Position numbers and translations under genes: made by a program | Shown here: piece by piece, positions 46,079 to 55,300 of the stretch | Layout: each line of letters starts with the position of its first letter | Position numbering within the stretch: the stretch's first letter is position 1 | From: Henckelia pumila | Taxonomy: Eukaryota; Streptophyta; Magnoliopsida; Lamiales; Gesneriaceae | Direction of reading: 5' to 3' | NCBI RefSeq assembly: GCF_033568475.1 | Contig: NC_133120.1 | Location: 93,700,151-93,764,150 of the forward strand | DNA length: 64,000 nt | Notes under the pieces: model-generated | Databases searched by the model: none | Seen by the model: only the letters and a program-made list of their open reading frames with translations | What the model was told of the DNA's origin: nothing

Positions 46079-46872
46079 TGTGACGCCCGGGGCTGAGGAT
46101 GCAGAGAGTGATCGCCGGTGCCAAAAGAGGTTGCACGGACAATGAGCGGCTCTTGGTAGGCTTCTAGGCGGAGGGAGACATGAATGAATCGATCCCGTGC
46201 CGGAATGAGAGGAGATTTCTGAGACTGTGTAGGTATGAGACTACATGGTTGAGGAGGGCTTAAAAGATTTCATATGTACTATTCATATCAAGAAGGTGCA
46301 TCTTCTTTTCGGAAGCTCATCACATAAGAACTCTAAAGTTAAGCGTGCTTGACTTGGGGCAATTATAGGATGGGTGACCCTCTGGGAAGTTTCTCAGGGT
46401 GCGTGTGAGTGAGGACATAAGCACGCTGAAAAGACCCGTCTTGATACAGTGGGTCGTTACAAATGGTATCAAAGCCGACCTCTCTTAGTACGGTATGGTT
46501 CGGGGACGAACCAAGCGGAAGCTGGTGGGCATGTGACGCCCGGGGCTGAGGAGGCAGGGAGTGATCGCGGGTGCCAAAAGAGTTTGCACGGACAATGAGC
46601 AGCTCCTGGTAGGCTTCTAGGCGGAGGGAGACATGAATGAACCGATCCCGTTCCGGAATGAGAGGGGATTTCTGAGACTGTGTAGGTATGGGACTACATG
46701 GTTGAGGATCAAGAAGGTGCATCTTCTTTTCGGGAGCTCATCACATAAGAACTCTAAAGTTAAGCGTGCTTGACTTGGGGCAATTATAGGATGGGTGACC
46801 CCCTGGGAAGTTTCTGTGAGTGAGTACATAAGCACGCTGAAAAGACCCGTCTTGATACAATGGGTCGTTACA
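46079..46872 (+). mobile_element. Cassandra-type TRIM with 5S rRNA-like LTRs
   Basis: Two LTRs (46079-46461 and 46532-46872) begin TGTGACGCCC and end GGTCGTTACA. They enclose only 70 bp, with a PBS-like TGGTATCAAAGC right after the first. Each LTR carries a 5S rRNA-like segment with box A AGTTAAGCGTGC (46337-46348 in the first) and box C AGGATGGGTGACC (46367-46379). This is the hallmark of Cassandra, whose LTRs use a pol III 5S promoter. The 3' LTR lacks 32 bp and 10 bp present in the 5' LTR. No matching 5-bp flanks are visible (CGGGC left, ACTGT right). Confidence 0.9.
46333..46385 (+). promoter_or_regulatory. 5S rRNA-like internal pol III promoter in the Cassandra 5' LTR
   Basis: Box A, the spacing and box C follow plant 5S rRNA closely (AGTTAAGCGTGCTTG ... 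GGATGGGTGACC). The equivalent in the 3' LTR begins at about 46757. Outside these boxes the 5S likeness fades, so this is a promoter relic and not a 5S gene. Confidence 0.85.
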
Positions 46873-47194
46873 ACTGTATATTCTAAACAGTTCCTAGTCA
46901 ATTGAGCCGTCCGCTAATAAGAATAAGGATCGATCGCCCACCTTTTTAGACGGGTTGAAAAATTGTCAACCCAACTCATTAATTTTATGACAGAGTGGCC
47001 TAACACGATGGATCTAACATATTTTGACACCTTTCCTCGTGGATTTAGAATCGTTAGACTGTTTAAAAGACATAGTCTAGTATTTTGAGGGAAAAAATGT
47101 CAAGTGGATTATGGAATGTAATTAGGCAGTAGTTAAGCAGTAGTTGTCTCATCTGTCATTACTCATCCCTGTATGTATACGTCTAGCCCGCCCA
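46873..47194. other. Promoter region of the NDR1/HIN1-like gene
   Basis: An AT-rich stretch between Cassandra and the TATA box of the next gene. No ORF. The Cassandra 3' LTR ends about 400 bp before the next ATG. Confidence 0.5.
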
Positions 47195-47203
47195 TATATA
47201 TAT
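47195..47203 (+). promoter_or_regulatory. TATA box of the NDR1/HIN1-like gene
   Basis: TATATATAT lies 76-84 bases before the ATG at 47279, leaving room for a 45-55 base leader. It is followed by a pyrimidine/adenine-rich leader typical of plant 5' UTRs. Confidence 0.55.
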
Positions 47204-47278
47204 GTTCATGCATTAAATAAATAAATCCCTAATTCAAAGAACCAACAAAAAAACAGACCTAGCACGAACACAACTCAG

Positions 47279-48055
47279 ATGGCGGAGAGAGTTTACCCAT
47301 CCGCAAAGCCGGCGGCGAACGGCGCCGCTACCGGCAGCGCAACCAACGGCACTGCGGCCCCTACATTCCCGACTAATAAAGCTCAGCTCTATAATGCCAC
47401 ACGCCCCGCCTACCGTCCTCAGCCTCCGCCGCGCCGGAGCAAACGAAGCATATGCTGCGCTTGCTGCCTCTGGACCACAGTCGCAATCCTAATCCTGCTC
47501 CTCCTAGCCGGAATCGCCGGCGTCGTGTTCTACGTGATTTACCGCCCCCACCGACCTTCCTTCTCCGTCACATCTCTCCAGCTCTCCAAATTTAACCTCA
47601 CCGACACAACCGTCACAGCCGCCTTCAACTTCACCCTCGTTGCTCGTAACCCTAACAAGAAGATCACCTTCTTCTACGATCCGATCTCGGTGGAAATACT
47701 CTCCGGCGACATTTCCATCGGCTCCGGATCTTTCCCGGCTTTCACTCACGGCACCGAAAACACGACGAATCTGAGATCGGTCATTTCGAGTTCGGCAGCT
47801 CCGATCCCCGACGGCACCGACATCTCGCCGTTGAAATCCAGCTTGAAAAACAAGAATCTCCCCCTTAAAATTCAGCTGGATTCAAAAGTGAAGGCGAAAG
47901 TCGGGAAACTGAAAACGAAAAAGCTGAATATCAGGGTCGTTTGCGACGGAATCAAGGTTGCTCCTCCGTCAGGCAATTCAACTGCCGCCGCGACGACTTC
48001 GAAAGTGAAATGTAAAGTGGATCCGAGAGTCAAGATCATCAAGTGGACGGTCTGA
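47279..48055 (+). CDS. NDR1/HIN1-like (LEA-2 type) membrane protein
   Basis: A 258-residue single-exon gene. The N-terminal 56 residues are Ala/Pro-rich and end in a basic patch (RRSKR, 52-56). A Cys cluster (59-63, likely acylation sites) and one hydrophobic span (about 65-88) follow. The rest is an LEA-2/WHy-type beta domain with the NPNKK motif (124-128) and potential N-glycosylation sites (NFT, NTT), so the C-terminal side is probably outside the plasma membrane. The C terminus ends in a Lys-rich KVDPRVKIIKWTV. NDR1/HIN1-like proteins act in pathogen response and in wall-membrane contact; the specific role here is not known. Resemblance is greatest to the NHL6/NHL13 type. GC content is clearly higher than its flanks. 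Confidence 0.92.
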   Translation: MAERVYPSAKPAANGAATGSATNGTAAPTFPTNKAQLYNATRPAYRPQPPPRRSKRSICCACCLWTTVAILILLLLAGIAGVVFYVIYRPHRPSFSVTSLQLSKFNLTDTTVTAAFNFTLVARNPNKKITFFYDPISVEILSGDISIGSGSFPAFTHGTENTTNLRSVISSSAAPIPDGTDISPLKSSLKNKNLPLKIQLDSKVKAKVGKLKTKKLNIRVVCDGIKVAPPSGNSTAAATTSKVKCKVDPRVKIIKWTV

Positions 48056-48835
48056 TCGAAATAAATGCCAAAGGTGTTATGATTTTCTTTCCTTTCTTTT
48101 TCATTTTTTTTTTGGGAAATTTTCTTCTCGTGGATTTGATTTGATTCATTTTTACTTTGGTATATGATATGATTGCCATTAGGAGCAAATTAGGGGGTTA
48201 ATTTTAATATGTGATACATATATTTTGCATAGTTTCACCGTGATTTTATAGGATTAATCATTTGAAATTCAACTTTCTTGTAATATATATTTCAGATTTG
48301 TGAATTTTGATGATCGAGTACTTCTCTTAATTTCTTAATCTTTGGGTTCAATTATTCGTGTCATTAATGGTTATTGCGTGTTTTGAGTGGAGGAAATTTG
48401 GCTGCTAATTATTACTACAATTACCTCATAGTTGACTTTCGGGTGTTTCAGTCGTGTTTGGATAAAAGAATTTTATATGACGAAAATTTCATATAAAGAA
48501 GGATTTAAAAAAGTTTATTTGAAACGACACATGTAGAATGTATTTCAAATATCTTAATTAACATTGCATGTATACAGATTAACCAAGAGAAATTAATCCA
48601 ATAGAAATTCATCCAAACAATCTAATGAAATTTGAAACGTAATCAATAATTATTGATGAAATTACAAAATCACAACATATGCTTGTCGAAAGGTCAGTCC
48701 ATTAAATTTTATTACAACATAAAAACACAAGCAACAACTATAATATTTTTCGGGAGTTTTTTTTTATTTCAATATCATTAAATTGGGTGAGGTCCTCACA
48801 ATTGATCACATTATGAGAGAGAAATATTTCAATTG
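48056..48835. other. 3' UTR and intergenic
   Basis: Follows the NDR1/HIN1-like gene. A weak inverted pair (GTTTGGATAAAAG near 48453, ATTCATCCAAAC near 48607) may mark a small MITE; too weak to call. No gene. Confidence 0.45.
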
Positions 48836-49131
48836 ATAGGGTTATTATTAATCAATCTATAACTTATTTTATCAAATCATTAAATTTAAATTACTATATT
48901 ACTTCCTATAAATAATATTATTCATATTTTATTTATTATTAAAAAGACAAAATGGTAATTTATCATTTATATAAAATTTAATCAATCAAATCAAATAAAC
49001 TATAATCTATCAATCAAATCAAATAATATATTAAGTTATTAACTATCATTTCTTATTTATTATTTATTATATTAAATTACTTATCTATGTATTATTTATA
49101 ATTTCTTTCAAATCAAACGAAACCCAAGCGT
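48836..49131. mobile_element. MITE copy related to 33370-33748, reverse orientation
   Basis: Its reverse complement shares long AT-rich stretches with 33370-33748 (for example GATAGTTAATAA, TTGATTTGATTGAT and AATATTATTTATAGG in the same order). The ends are eroded, so limits are approximate and no target duplication is defined. Confidence 0.6.
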
Positions 49132-49196
49132 AACTATAAGTAATCGAGAAACTAGTACATGTATTCGAGATGTATTATATGTATATAGATGAATTT

Positions 49197-49318
49197 TCAG
49201 CTGTCCAACCATGTTTTTTCACTTGGTCCGCGACCAGGTTTTAGTGATGCAAAAAAAAAAAATAAACCACTAAAACTCTGGTCGCGGACCAAGTAGAAAA
49301 ACATGGTTGGACAGTTGA
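49197..49318. repeat. Foldback with 50-bp arms
   Basis: Arms at 49197-49246 and 49268-49318 are inverted repeats with a few mismatches and a 21-base A-rich loop. Arms contain CTTGGTCCGCGACCAG, GC-rich against AT-rich flanks. A (TA)n tract follows at 49326-49361. It could be a small foldback transposon or a hairpin-RNA locus; the sequence alone does not decide. Confidence 0.8.
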
Positions 49319-49320
49319 AC

Positions 49321-49325
<5 letters not shown>

Positions 49326-49361
<36 letters not shown>
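49326..49361. repeat. (TA)n microsatellite
   Basis: An uninterrupted TA run of about 18 units right of the foldback. Confidence 0.95.
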
Positions 49362-49365
<4 letters not shown>

Positions 49366-49880
49366 AGTGGTAATGAATAATTAAAAATTTTATTTGAAAA
49401 AAGGTAATAAATATTTTTGAATAATAACATGGAAAAGTGGGAGAATTAAGTGGTGGGAGTTGAATGGAATAATTAGGTGGGGGGTTTGGCAAGCTTCGGA
49501 TGGTGCGGTGTCGGTGATCAATGGAAAGGCTACAATAATTGATATTTGATAATTTGCTACATAATACATATAATATAATAATATTAAATATAAACATGTA
49601 AATAAATAGGTGTGTGTGTGTGGGATTGGTGGTGTGCATCAAGGACCCACCCACCAATAGTTAATTAAACATTTTAATTGCAAAATTTGGCGTGACGTTG
49701 GAAAAAATAAGATTTTAAAAAGGCGGGACATGTGAACAACCTCCCAATTGTCAGAGATTTTTATTGCAAAATTAGAATTATTCTTTTTGAACATGGTTGA
49801 ATCATAGATTGGATGGAAGAGCGATGGGTGAATAATTGGCCAATATTTATTTTTAAAAACAAAATATGCCCAAAATAATT
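49362..49880. other. Intergenic, no gene seen
   Basis: AT-rich with short GT repeats near 49611-49622. ORFs here are low-complexity. Confidence 0.5.
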
Positions 49881-49885
49881 GATTG

Positions 49886-50165
49886 TGTTGAAAATATATA
49901 TAAATATATTATTATTTATTGTTGAATGTTGAAGGTTGAAAGTTGAAAATTGAGTTGTAAAATATTGAAAATTAGTGTGTGATGATGTAATTAATGATGT
50001 ATTAATTTTTGACTAATCTCCAATTGAGATCTATAAATAGGTCTCTCCATTTGTGTAGAAAAATACAATTGTGAAGAGAGAAAAATTTTATAAAGTGTAG
50101 AATTTGATAAATTTTGAGTTTTTGAGTTTTTACTTTTTACCGTAAATTTTTACTTTTTCACAACA
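49886..50165 (+). repeat. 5' LTR of the copia element
   Basis: 280 bp, with a TATA box TATAAATA at 50032-50039, then a transcribed part of about 100 bp. AT-rich with repeated GTTGAA(A/T) words near the start. Confidence 0.95.
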
Positions 50166-50430
50166 CGTTATCAGCACGGTCGCTCGAAGGTTCTCTATAT
50201 TTTCCGACGCTCCAAAATACAAGAAGAAGTCAAAAATATTCAACAAGTAAGAATTTTTATTTTACTGTTTATATATTTTTATTGTGTATATATTAATATA
50301 TAATATCATGTTATGAAAAAAATAAGTTTTTTTTCAAAACTTGTTATAAATCCTGGGAGGATGTTAAGACGACATCCCACACTCCCGGTAAGGGATACGA
50401 CAAGTATAAAAGCCTCTAAGGTTTTTAAAC

Positions 50431-50745
50431 AATAACGTGATATATATTTATTATGTATATATATTAACTATATTAATATATAATTTCATGTTATTATATA
50501 AAAGGTTGTCTATGACACTGACCTTATAATAACGTGATATGATATATATTATTGTGTATTTATATACTAACCATATTTGTATAATCTCATGTTATTATAT
50601 AAAAGGTTGTCTACGACACCGATCTTATAATAATGTGATATGATATACTATACCTGACTTTATACTAACTATATTGGTATAATTTCACAACATTATATAA
50701 AAGGCTGTCTACGACACCGATCTTATAATAATGTGATATGATATA
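50431..50745 (+). repeat. About three tandem units of 97-101 bp in the copia leader
   Basis: AATAA(C/T)GTGATAT recurs at 50431, 50528 and 50629, and again at the end of the array (about 50727). Each unit contains ATATAAAAGG(T/C)TGTCTA(T/C)GACAC. The TTATAATAA and TTATTATATAA parts can pair, so each unit can fold. The array lies between the PBS and gag, where packaging or dimerisation signals are expected; function is inferred only. Confidence 0.8.
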
Positions 50746-50832
50746 CATAATTATTTAACTATGATTATCATTATATGCATTACATGATTATCACGAATTT
50801 TTATTCAACACATACTCAATTTTTTCTTTACC

Positions 50833-50882
50833 CCCAACGGTCACAAACGGTAACAAAACGGCTAGTTTTTGCCCTATAAATA
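50833..50882 (+). promoter_or_regulatory. AACGG cluster plus TATA box inside the copia leader
   Basis: Three AACGG cores lie at 50836, 50846 and 50857. The first (CCCAACGGTCA, 50833-50843) fits the mitosis-specific activator consensus YCYAACGGYYA bound by MYB3R factors. A TATAAATA follows at 50875-50882. The layout is that of a plant core promoter, but it is 700 bp inside the element. Confidence 0.5.
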
Positions 50883-50959
50883 TGTTCACTCAAACTCATT
50901 TTCAATCACACCAAATTCATTCTTTCTCTCAAAATATTTTATCCTCGGTTTTTTCGAAG

Positions 50960-51133
50960 ATGGAGATGATGACATTTATAAGGATATTTTTCATAACGAC
51001 TATGATCATCATGCTCACGGGTCTTTTACTCACCAGCGATTTTCCAACACATATTTTTTCTCTATTTATATACGCACTTGTAATTTACGTTCTTCCATTA
51101 TTTTGTATTGTCATATTTATGGAAATTAACTAA
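50960..51133 (+). CDS. Small hydrophobic ORF in the copia leader (57 codons)
   Basis: The frame from ATG 50960 (an earlier in-frame ATG is at 50882) encodes two hydrophobic segments of about 18-24 residues separated by a short polar stretch (SDFPTH), ending in TAA just before gag. I recognise no family. It could be chance in AT-rich DNA, a captured host exon, or a leader peptide. Its stop lies 30 bases before the gag ATG. Confidence 0.35.
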   Translation: MEMMTFIRIFFITTMIIMLTGLLLTSDFPTHIFSLFIYALVIYVLPLFCIVIFMEIN

Positions 51134-51163
51134 TAAAATGCATTGTTATTTTCTAGTACCACC

Positions 51164-52204
51164 ATGTCGAACTTGACGAAACTCGAATTCATTGCACTTG
51201 ATATAACCGGAAAGAATTATATGCCATGGACCCTCGATGTAGAAATGCATCTCGAGTCATTGGGTCTTAACGAAACTATCAAAAAAAATAACATATCATC
51301 CTCACAAGATAAAGCAAAAGCGATGATATTTTTACGCAGACATCTTGATGAGGGGTTGAAATGTGAATATTTGACCGAAAAAGACCCAATGATTTTGTGG
51401 AAAGGGTTAAAAGAACGTTTTGAGCATATACGGGAAGTTATACTTCCGACCGCACGAGATGAATGGAATACTTTAAGATTCCAAGATTTTAAAAAGGTGA
51501 GTGATTATAATTCTGCGATGTATCGAATTGTCTCACAGCTGAAATTTTGTGGGCATAATATTACTGAGATGGAAATGCTTGAAAAGACATTTTCCACATT
51601 CCACGCATCAAATATAACTCTACAACAGCAATATAGAGTGCGTGGATTTTCAAGATACTCAGAACTCATCGCATGTTTACTCGTGGCGGAAAAGAATAAT
51701 GAATTGCTCATGAGAAATCATCAGTCCAGACCTACTGGTTCAACGGCATTTCCTGAAGCAAATGTCGTAAGTAAAAATGAAAACCAAAATCAAAGATATA
51801 GACAAGATTTTGGTCGAGGTCGTGGACGAGGACGTGGGCGTGGACGTGGGCGTAGAAATGATCGCGGTCGTGGTCGAGGCCGTGGATTTGAAAATAAAAG
51901 AGATAGTTATTTCAATAACTCATCTCAAAGGAACGTCACGAACCACCCACAAAAGAGGCAGCATGATAATACGGGTGAAAATAAAAATCATCCAAAAAGA
52001 ACTGAGAGTGTTTGTTATAGATGTGGCACTCCAGGACATTGGTCAAGAACTTGTCGAGCCCCTGAGCATCTGTGTAAGCTCTATAAAGATTCAATAAAGG
52101 GGAAAGAAAAAGAGACCAATTTTACTGAAAACATTGACCATGCAAGTGGTTCAATGAATTTAGATGCTGCCTACTTTTTGAATGATTTCGAAGATATTGA
52201 TTAA
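51164..52204 (+). CDS. Copia gag (capsid/nucleocapsid)
   Basis: 346 residues from ATG 51164 in a good context (CCACCATGT). The N-terminal two thirds are a copia-type gag domain (MSNLTKLEFIALDITGKNY...; LWKGLKERFEH). An Arg-Gly block of alternating RG (about 210-245) and a CCHC zinc knuckle (CYRCGTPGHWSRTC, about 283-296) bind RNA. The frame closes with TAA at 52202-52204. Gag assembles the particle in which reverse transcription occurs. It is in a different frame from pol. Confidence 0.93.
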   Translation: MSNLTKLEFIALDITGKNYMPWTLDVEMHLESLGLNETIKKNNISSSQDKAKAMIFLRRHLDEGLKCEYLTEKDPMILWKGLKERFEHIREVILPTARDEWNTLRFQDFKKVSDYNSAMYRIVSQLKFCGHNITEMEMLEKTFSTFHASNITLQQQYRVRGFSRYSELIACLLVAEKNNELLMRNHQSRPTGSTAFPEANVVSKNENQNQRYRQDFGRGRGRGRGRGRGRRNDRGRGRGRGFENKRDSYFNNSSQRNVTNHPQKRQHDNTGENKNHPKRTESVCYRCGTPGHWSRTCRAPEHLCKLYKDSIKGKEKETNFTENIDHASGSMNLDAAYFLNDFEDID

Positions 52205-52364
52205 ATGTACTGGTGGGAAAAGAATGTAACAATGTAATTTTTATATTGTAAAACATATTATATTTTGCATGTATTGTTTTATTCTGCAATTAAATTGTAA
52301 CATATTATAATTTGCATGTATCTTTCTTAATTCATTTTATTGCATATTGTTTTTGAAGATCATT
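52205..52364 (+). other. Gag-pol spacer of the copia element (160 bp)
   Basis: AT-rich and non-coding, containing a repeated AACATATTATA(T/A)TTTGCATGTAT. It starts near GTACTGG and ends TTTTTGAAG, which could serve as intron ends; this is not proven. It separates gag from pol. Confidence 0.6.
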
Positions 52365-55300
52365 ATGGAAAATGCTATGATCAAAGATGGAAATAATGCA
52401 CTGGAAGTTTGCATACCAGATAGTGGTACAACGCACACTATCCTCAGAAATGAAAAATATTTCTTGGAATTAAAACCAACAAAAACAATGGTGAATACAA
52501 TATCAGGTCCTGTAGACTTGATTGAAGGATGTGGCAAAGCACAATTTTTGTTACCTAATGGTACAAAATTTTTGATAAATAGTGCTTTATATTCACCACG
52601 ATCACAAAGAAATTTGTTGAGTTTTAATGATATATATTCTCATGGTTATGATACGGAAACAATAACCGAAGGAAATGAGAAATATATGTGTCTTACTACA
52701 TATAAATCAGGAAAGAAATATGTAGTTGAGAAATTATCAATGCTCCCTACTGGATTGCATTATACACATATAAGTCCAATCGAATCAAATATGGTTATTG
52801 GAAATTCTTCAATACTAACAAATTGGCATGATCGATTGGGACATCCTGGTTCAATAATGATGCGAAGGATTATAGAAAATACAAGTGGTCATCCACTGAA
52901 AGACCAGAAGATCTTTCAGAATAATAAGTTTCAGTGTAAAGCATGTTCTCTGGGGAAACTTATTATAAGACCATCACCAGCTAAAATCCAAAAGGAATCA
53001 CCCATATTTCTTGAACGTATTCAAGGTGATATTTGTGGGCCAATTCATCCACCATGTGGACCATTTCGATACTTTATGGTATTGATCGATGCCTCTAGCA
53101 GATGGTCACATGTATGTTTATTGTCCACTCGGAATGTGGCATTTGCAAAATTGATGGCTCAAATAATAAAATTGCGAAATCAATTTCCCGAATATACGAT
53201 CAAGAAAATAAGACTTGATAATGCTGGAGAATTTACTTCCCAGACTTTTAACGACTATTGTATGTCGATGGGAATTACTGTTGAACATCCTGTAGCTCAT
53301 GTTCATACACAAAATGGATTAGCTGAATCATTGATTAAACGTCTGCAGTTGATTGCTAGACCAATGATTATGAGAACGAAACTCCCTATTTCTATATGGG
53401 GACATGCAATTTTACATGCTGCTGCATTGATTCGCATCAGGCCAAGTGCATATCATAAACACTCCCCATTGCAGCTTGTATTTGGCAAAGAACCAGATAT
53501 TTCTCATTTGAGAATTTTTGGATGTATGGTGTATGTGCCTATTGCACCACCTCAAAGAACAAAAATGGGACCTCAAAGAAAGAATGGTATTTATATCGGC
53601 TATGATAGTCCATCAATCATTAGATATCTTGAGGCTCAGACAGGCGATGTGTTTACAGCACGATTTGCTGATTGTCATTTTGATGAAAATAACTTCCCAA
53701 TGTTAGGGGGAGAAAAGAAACACATCGAAAAAGAAATCACATGGTATGTACCATCATTATTACATTTGGATCCTAGAACTAAACAATGTGATAAAGATGT
53801 ACAGCAAATTGTGCATTTGCAAAGAATAGAAAATCAAATGCCAGATGCATTTGCAGACACAAAAGGGGTAACAAAATCATATATACCTGCTGTAAATGCC
53901 CCTGCTCGAGTTGAAATTCCAAAGAAACAAAATGAAGACATTCATGATGTCATAAAACGCCTGAAGCGTGGAAGGCCAATCGGTTCAAAGGATAAAAATC
54001 CTCGGAAAAGAAAATACATAGAGAAAAATGATGATCAGAAAATAGAAAATGGTGTTCCAGAAGAAACACACGATGATGAAAATATTTTGTCAGAACCACA
54101 AACTGACGAGAATCATGAAATCTCTATCAATTATATTAATACTGGAAAAATATGGAACCGAAAGAATGTACAAGATATTGATGAGATATTTTCGTACAAT
54201 GTGGCATGTGACATCGTAAATGAAGATAATGAACCAAAATCTTTTGGTGAATGCAAAACTCGAAAGGATTGGTCAAAATGGAAAGATGCCATCCAGGTTG
54301 AATTAAATTCGCTAAATAAACGTAGTGTTTTTGGACCTATAGTCCTTACACCTAAAGGTGTTAAACCTGTTGGGTACAAATGGGTTTTTATTCGAAAGAG
54401 AAATGAGAAAAATGAAATAGTGAGATATAAAGCTCAACTTGTTGCACAAGGTTTTTCTCAAAGACCTGGAATTGATTATGAAGAAACATATTCTCCTGTT
54501 ATGGATGCAATTACGTTTCGGTATTTGATCAGTTTAGCAGTGTCTGAAAACTTGGACATACGTCTAATGGATGTTGTTACAGCTTATTTATACGGATCAC
54601 TTGATAGTGATATATACATGAAAATCCCTGAAGGATTTAAGATGCTAGAAGCACAAAGTTCAGAACCCAGAGAATTTTATTCTGTGAAATTACAAAGATC
54701 ATTGTATGGGTTAAAGCAATCCGGCCGAATGTGGTATAATCGGCTAAGTGAACACTTGATGAAAAAGGGATATGTAAATGATCCAATATGCCCTTGTGTT
54801 TTCATCAAGAAAACAACATCGGGATGCGTGATTATTGCTGTATATGTTGATGATTTAAACATCATTGGAACGAATAAAGAAATTCAAGAAGTGATGTTAT
54901 ACTTGAAGGAAGAATTTGAAATGAAAGACCTTGGAAAAACCAAGTATTGTCTTGGTTTACAAATTGAACAAAAAGAATGTGGAATTTTTGTTCACCAGTC
55001 TAATTATACAGAGAAGGTCCTTAAACGTTTCAATATGGATCAATCAAATCCTTTAAGTACTCCAATGGTTGTCAGATCATTGAATATAGAAAAGGATCCA
55101 TTTCGTCCATGTGAAGATGATGAAGTTGTTCTTGGTCCTGAAGTACCATATCTAAGTGCCATTGGTGCCCTTATGTATCTTGCAAATTGCACTAGACCAG
55201 ACATATCTTTTGCAGTAAATTTATTGGCAAGATTCAGTTCATGTCCAACGAAGAGGCACTGGAACGGAATTAAACATATATTCCGTTATTTACGAGGAAC

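Noticed and set aside
46333-46385. A genuine 5S rRNA gene
   Set aside because: Only the internal promoter boxes match well, the rest diverges, and the sequence sits in both LTRs of a TRIM.
46363-46901. Minus-strand ORFs across Cassandra
   Set aside because: They are antisense to the 5S-like LTRs and repeat with them.
48453-48618. A possible small MITE with GTTTGGAT ends
   Set aside because: The inverted match is short and imperfect and no target duplication is visible.
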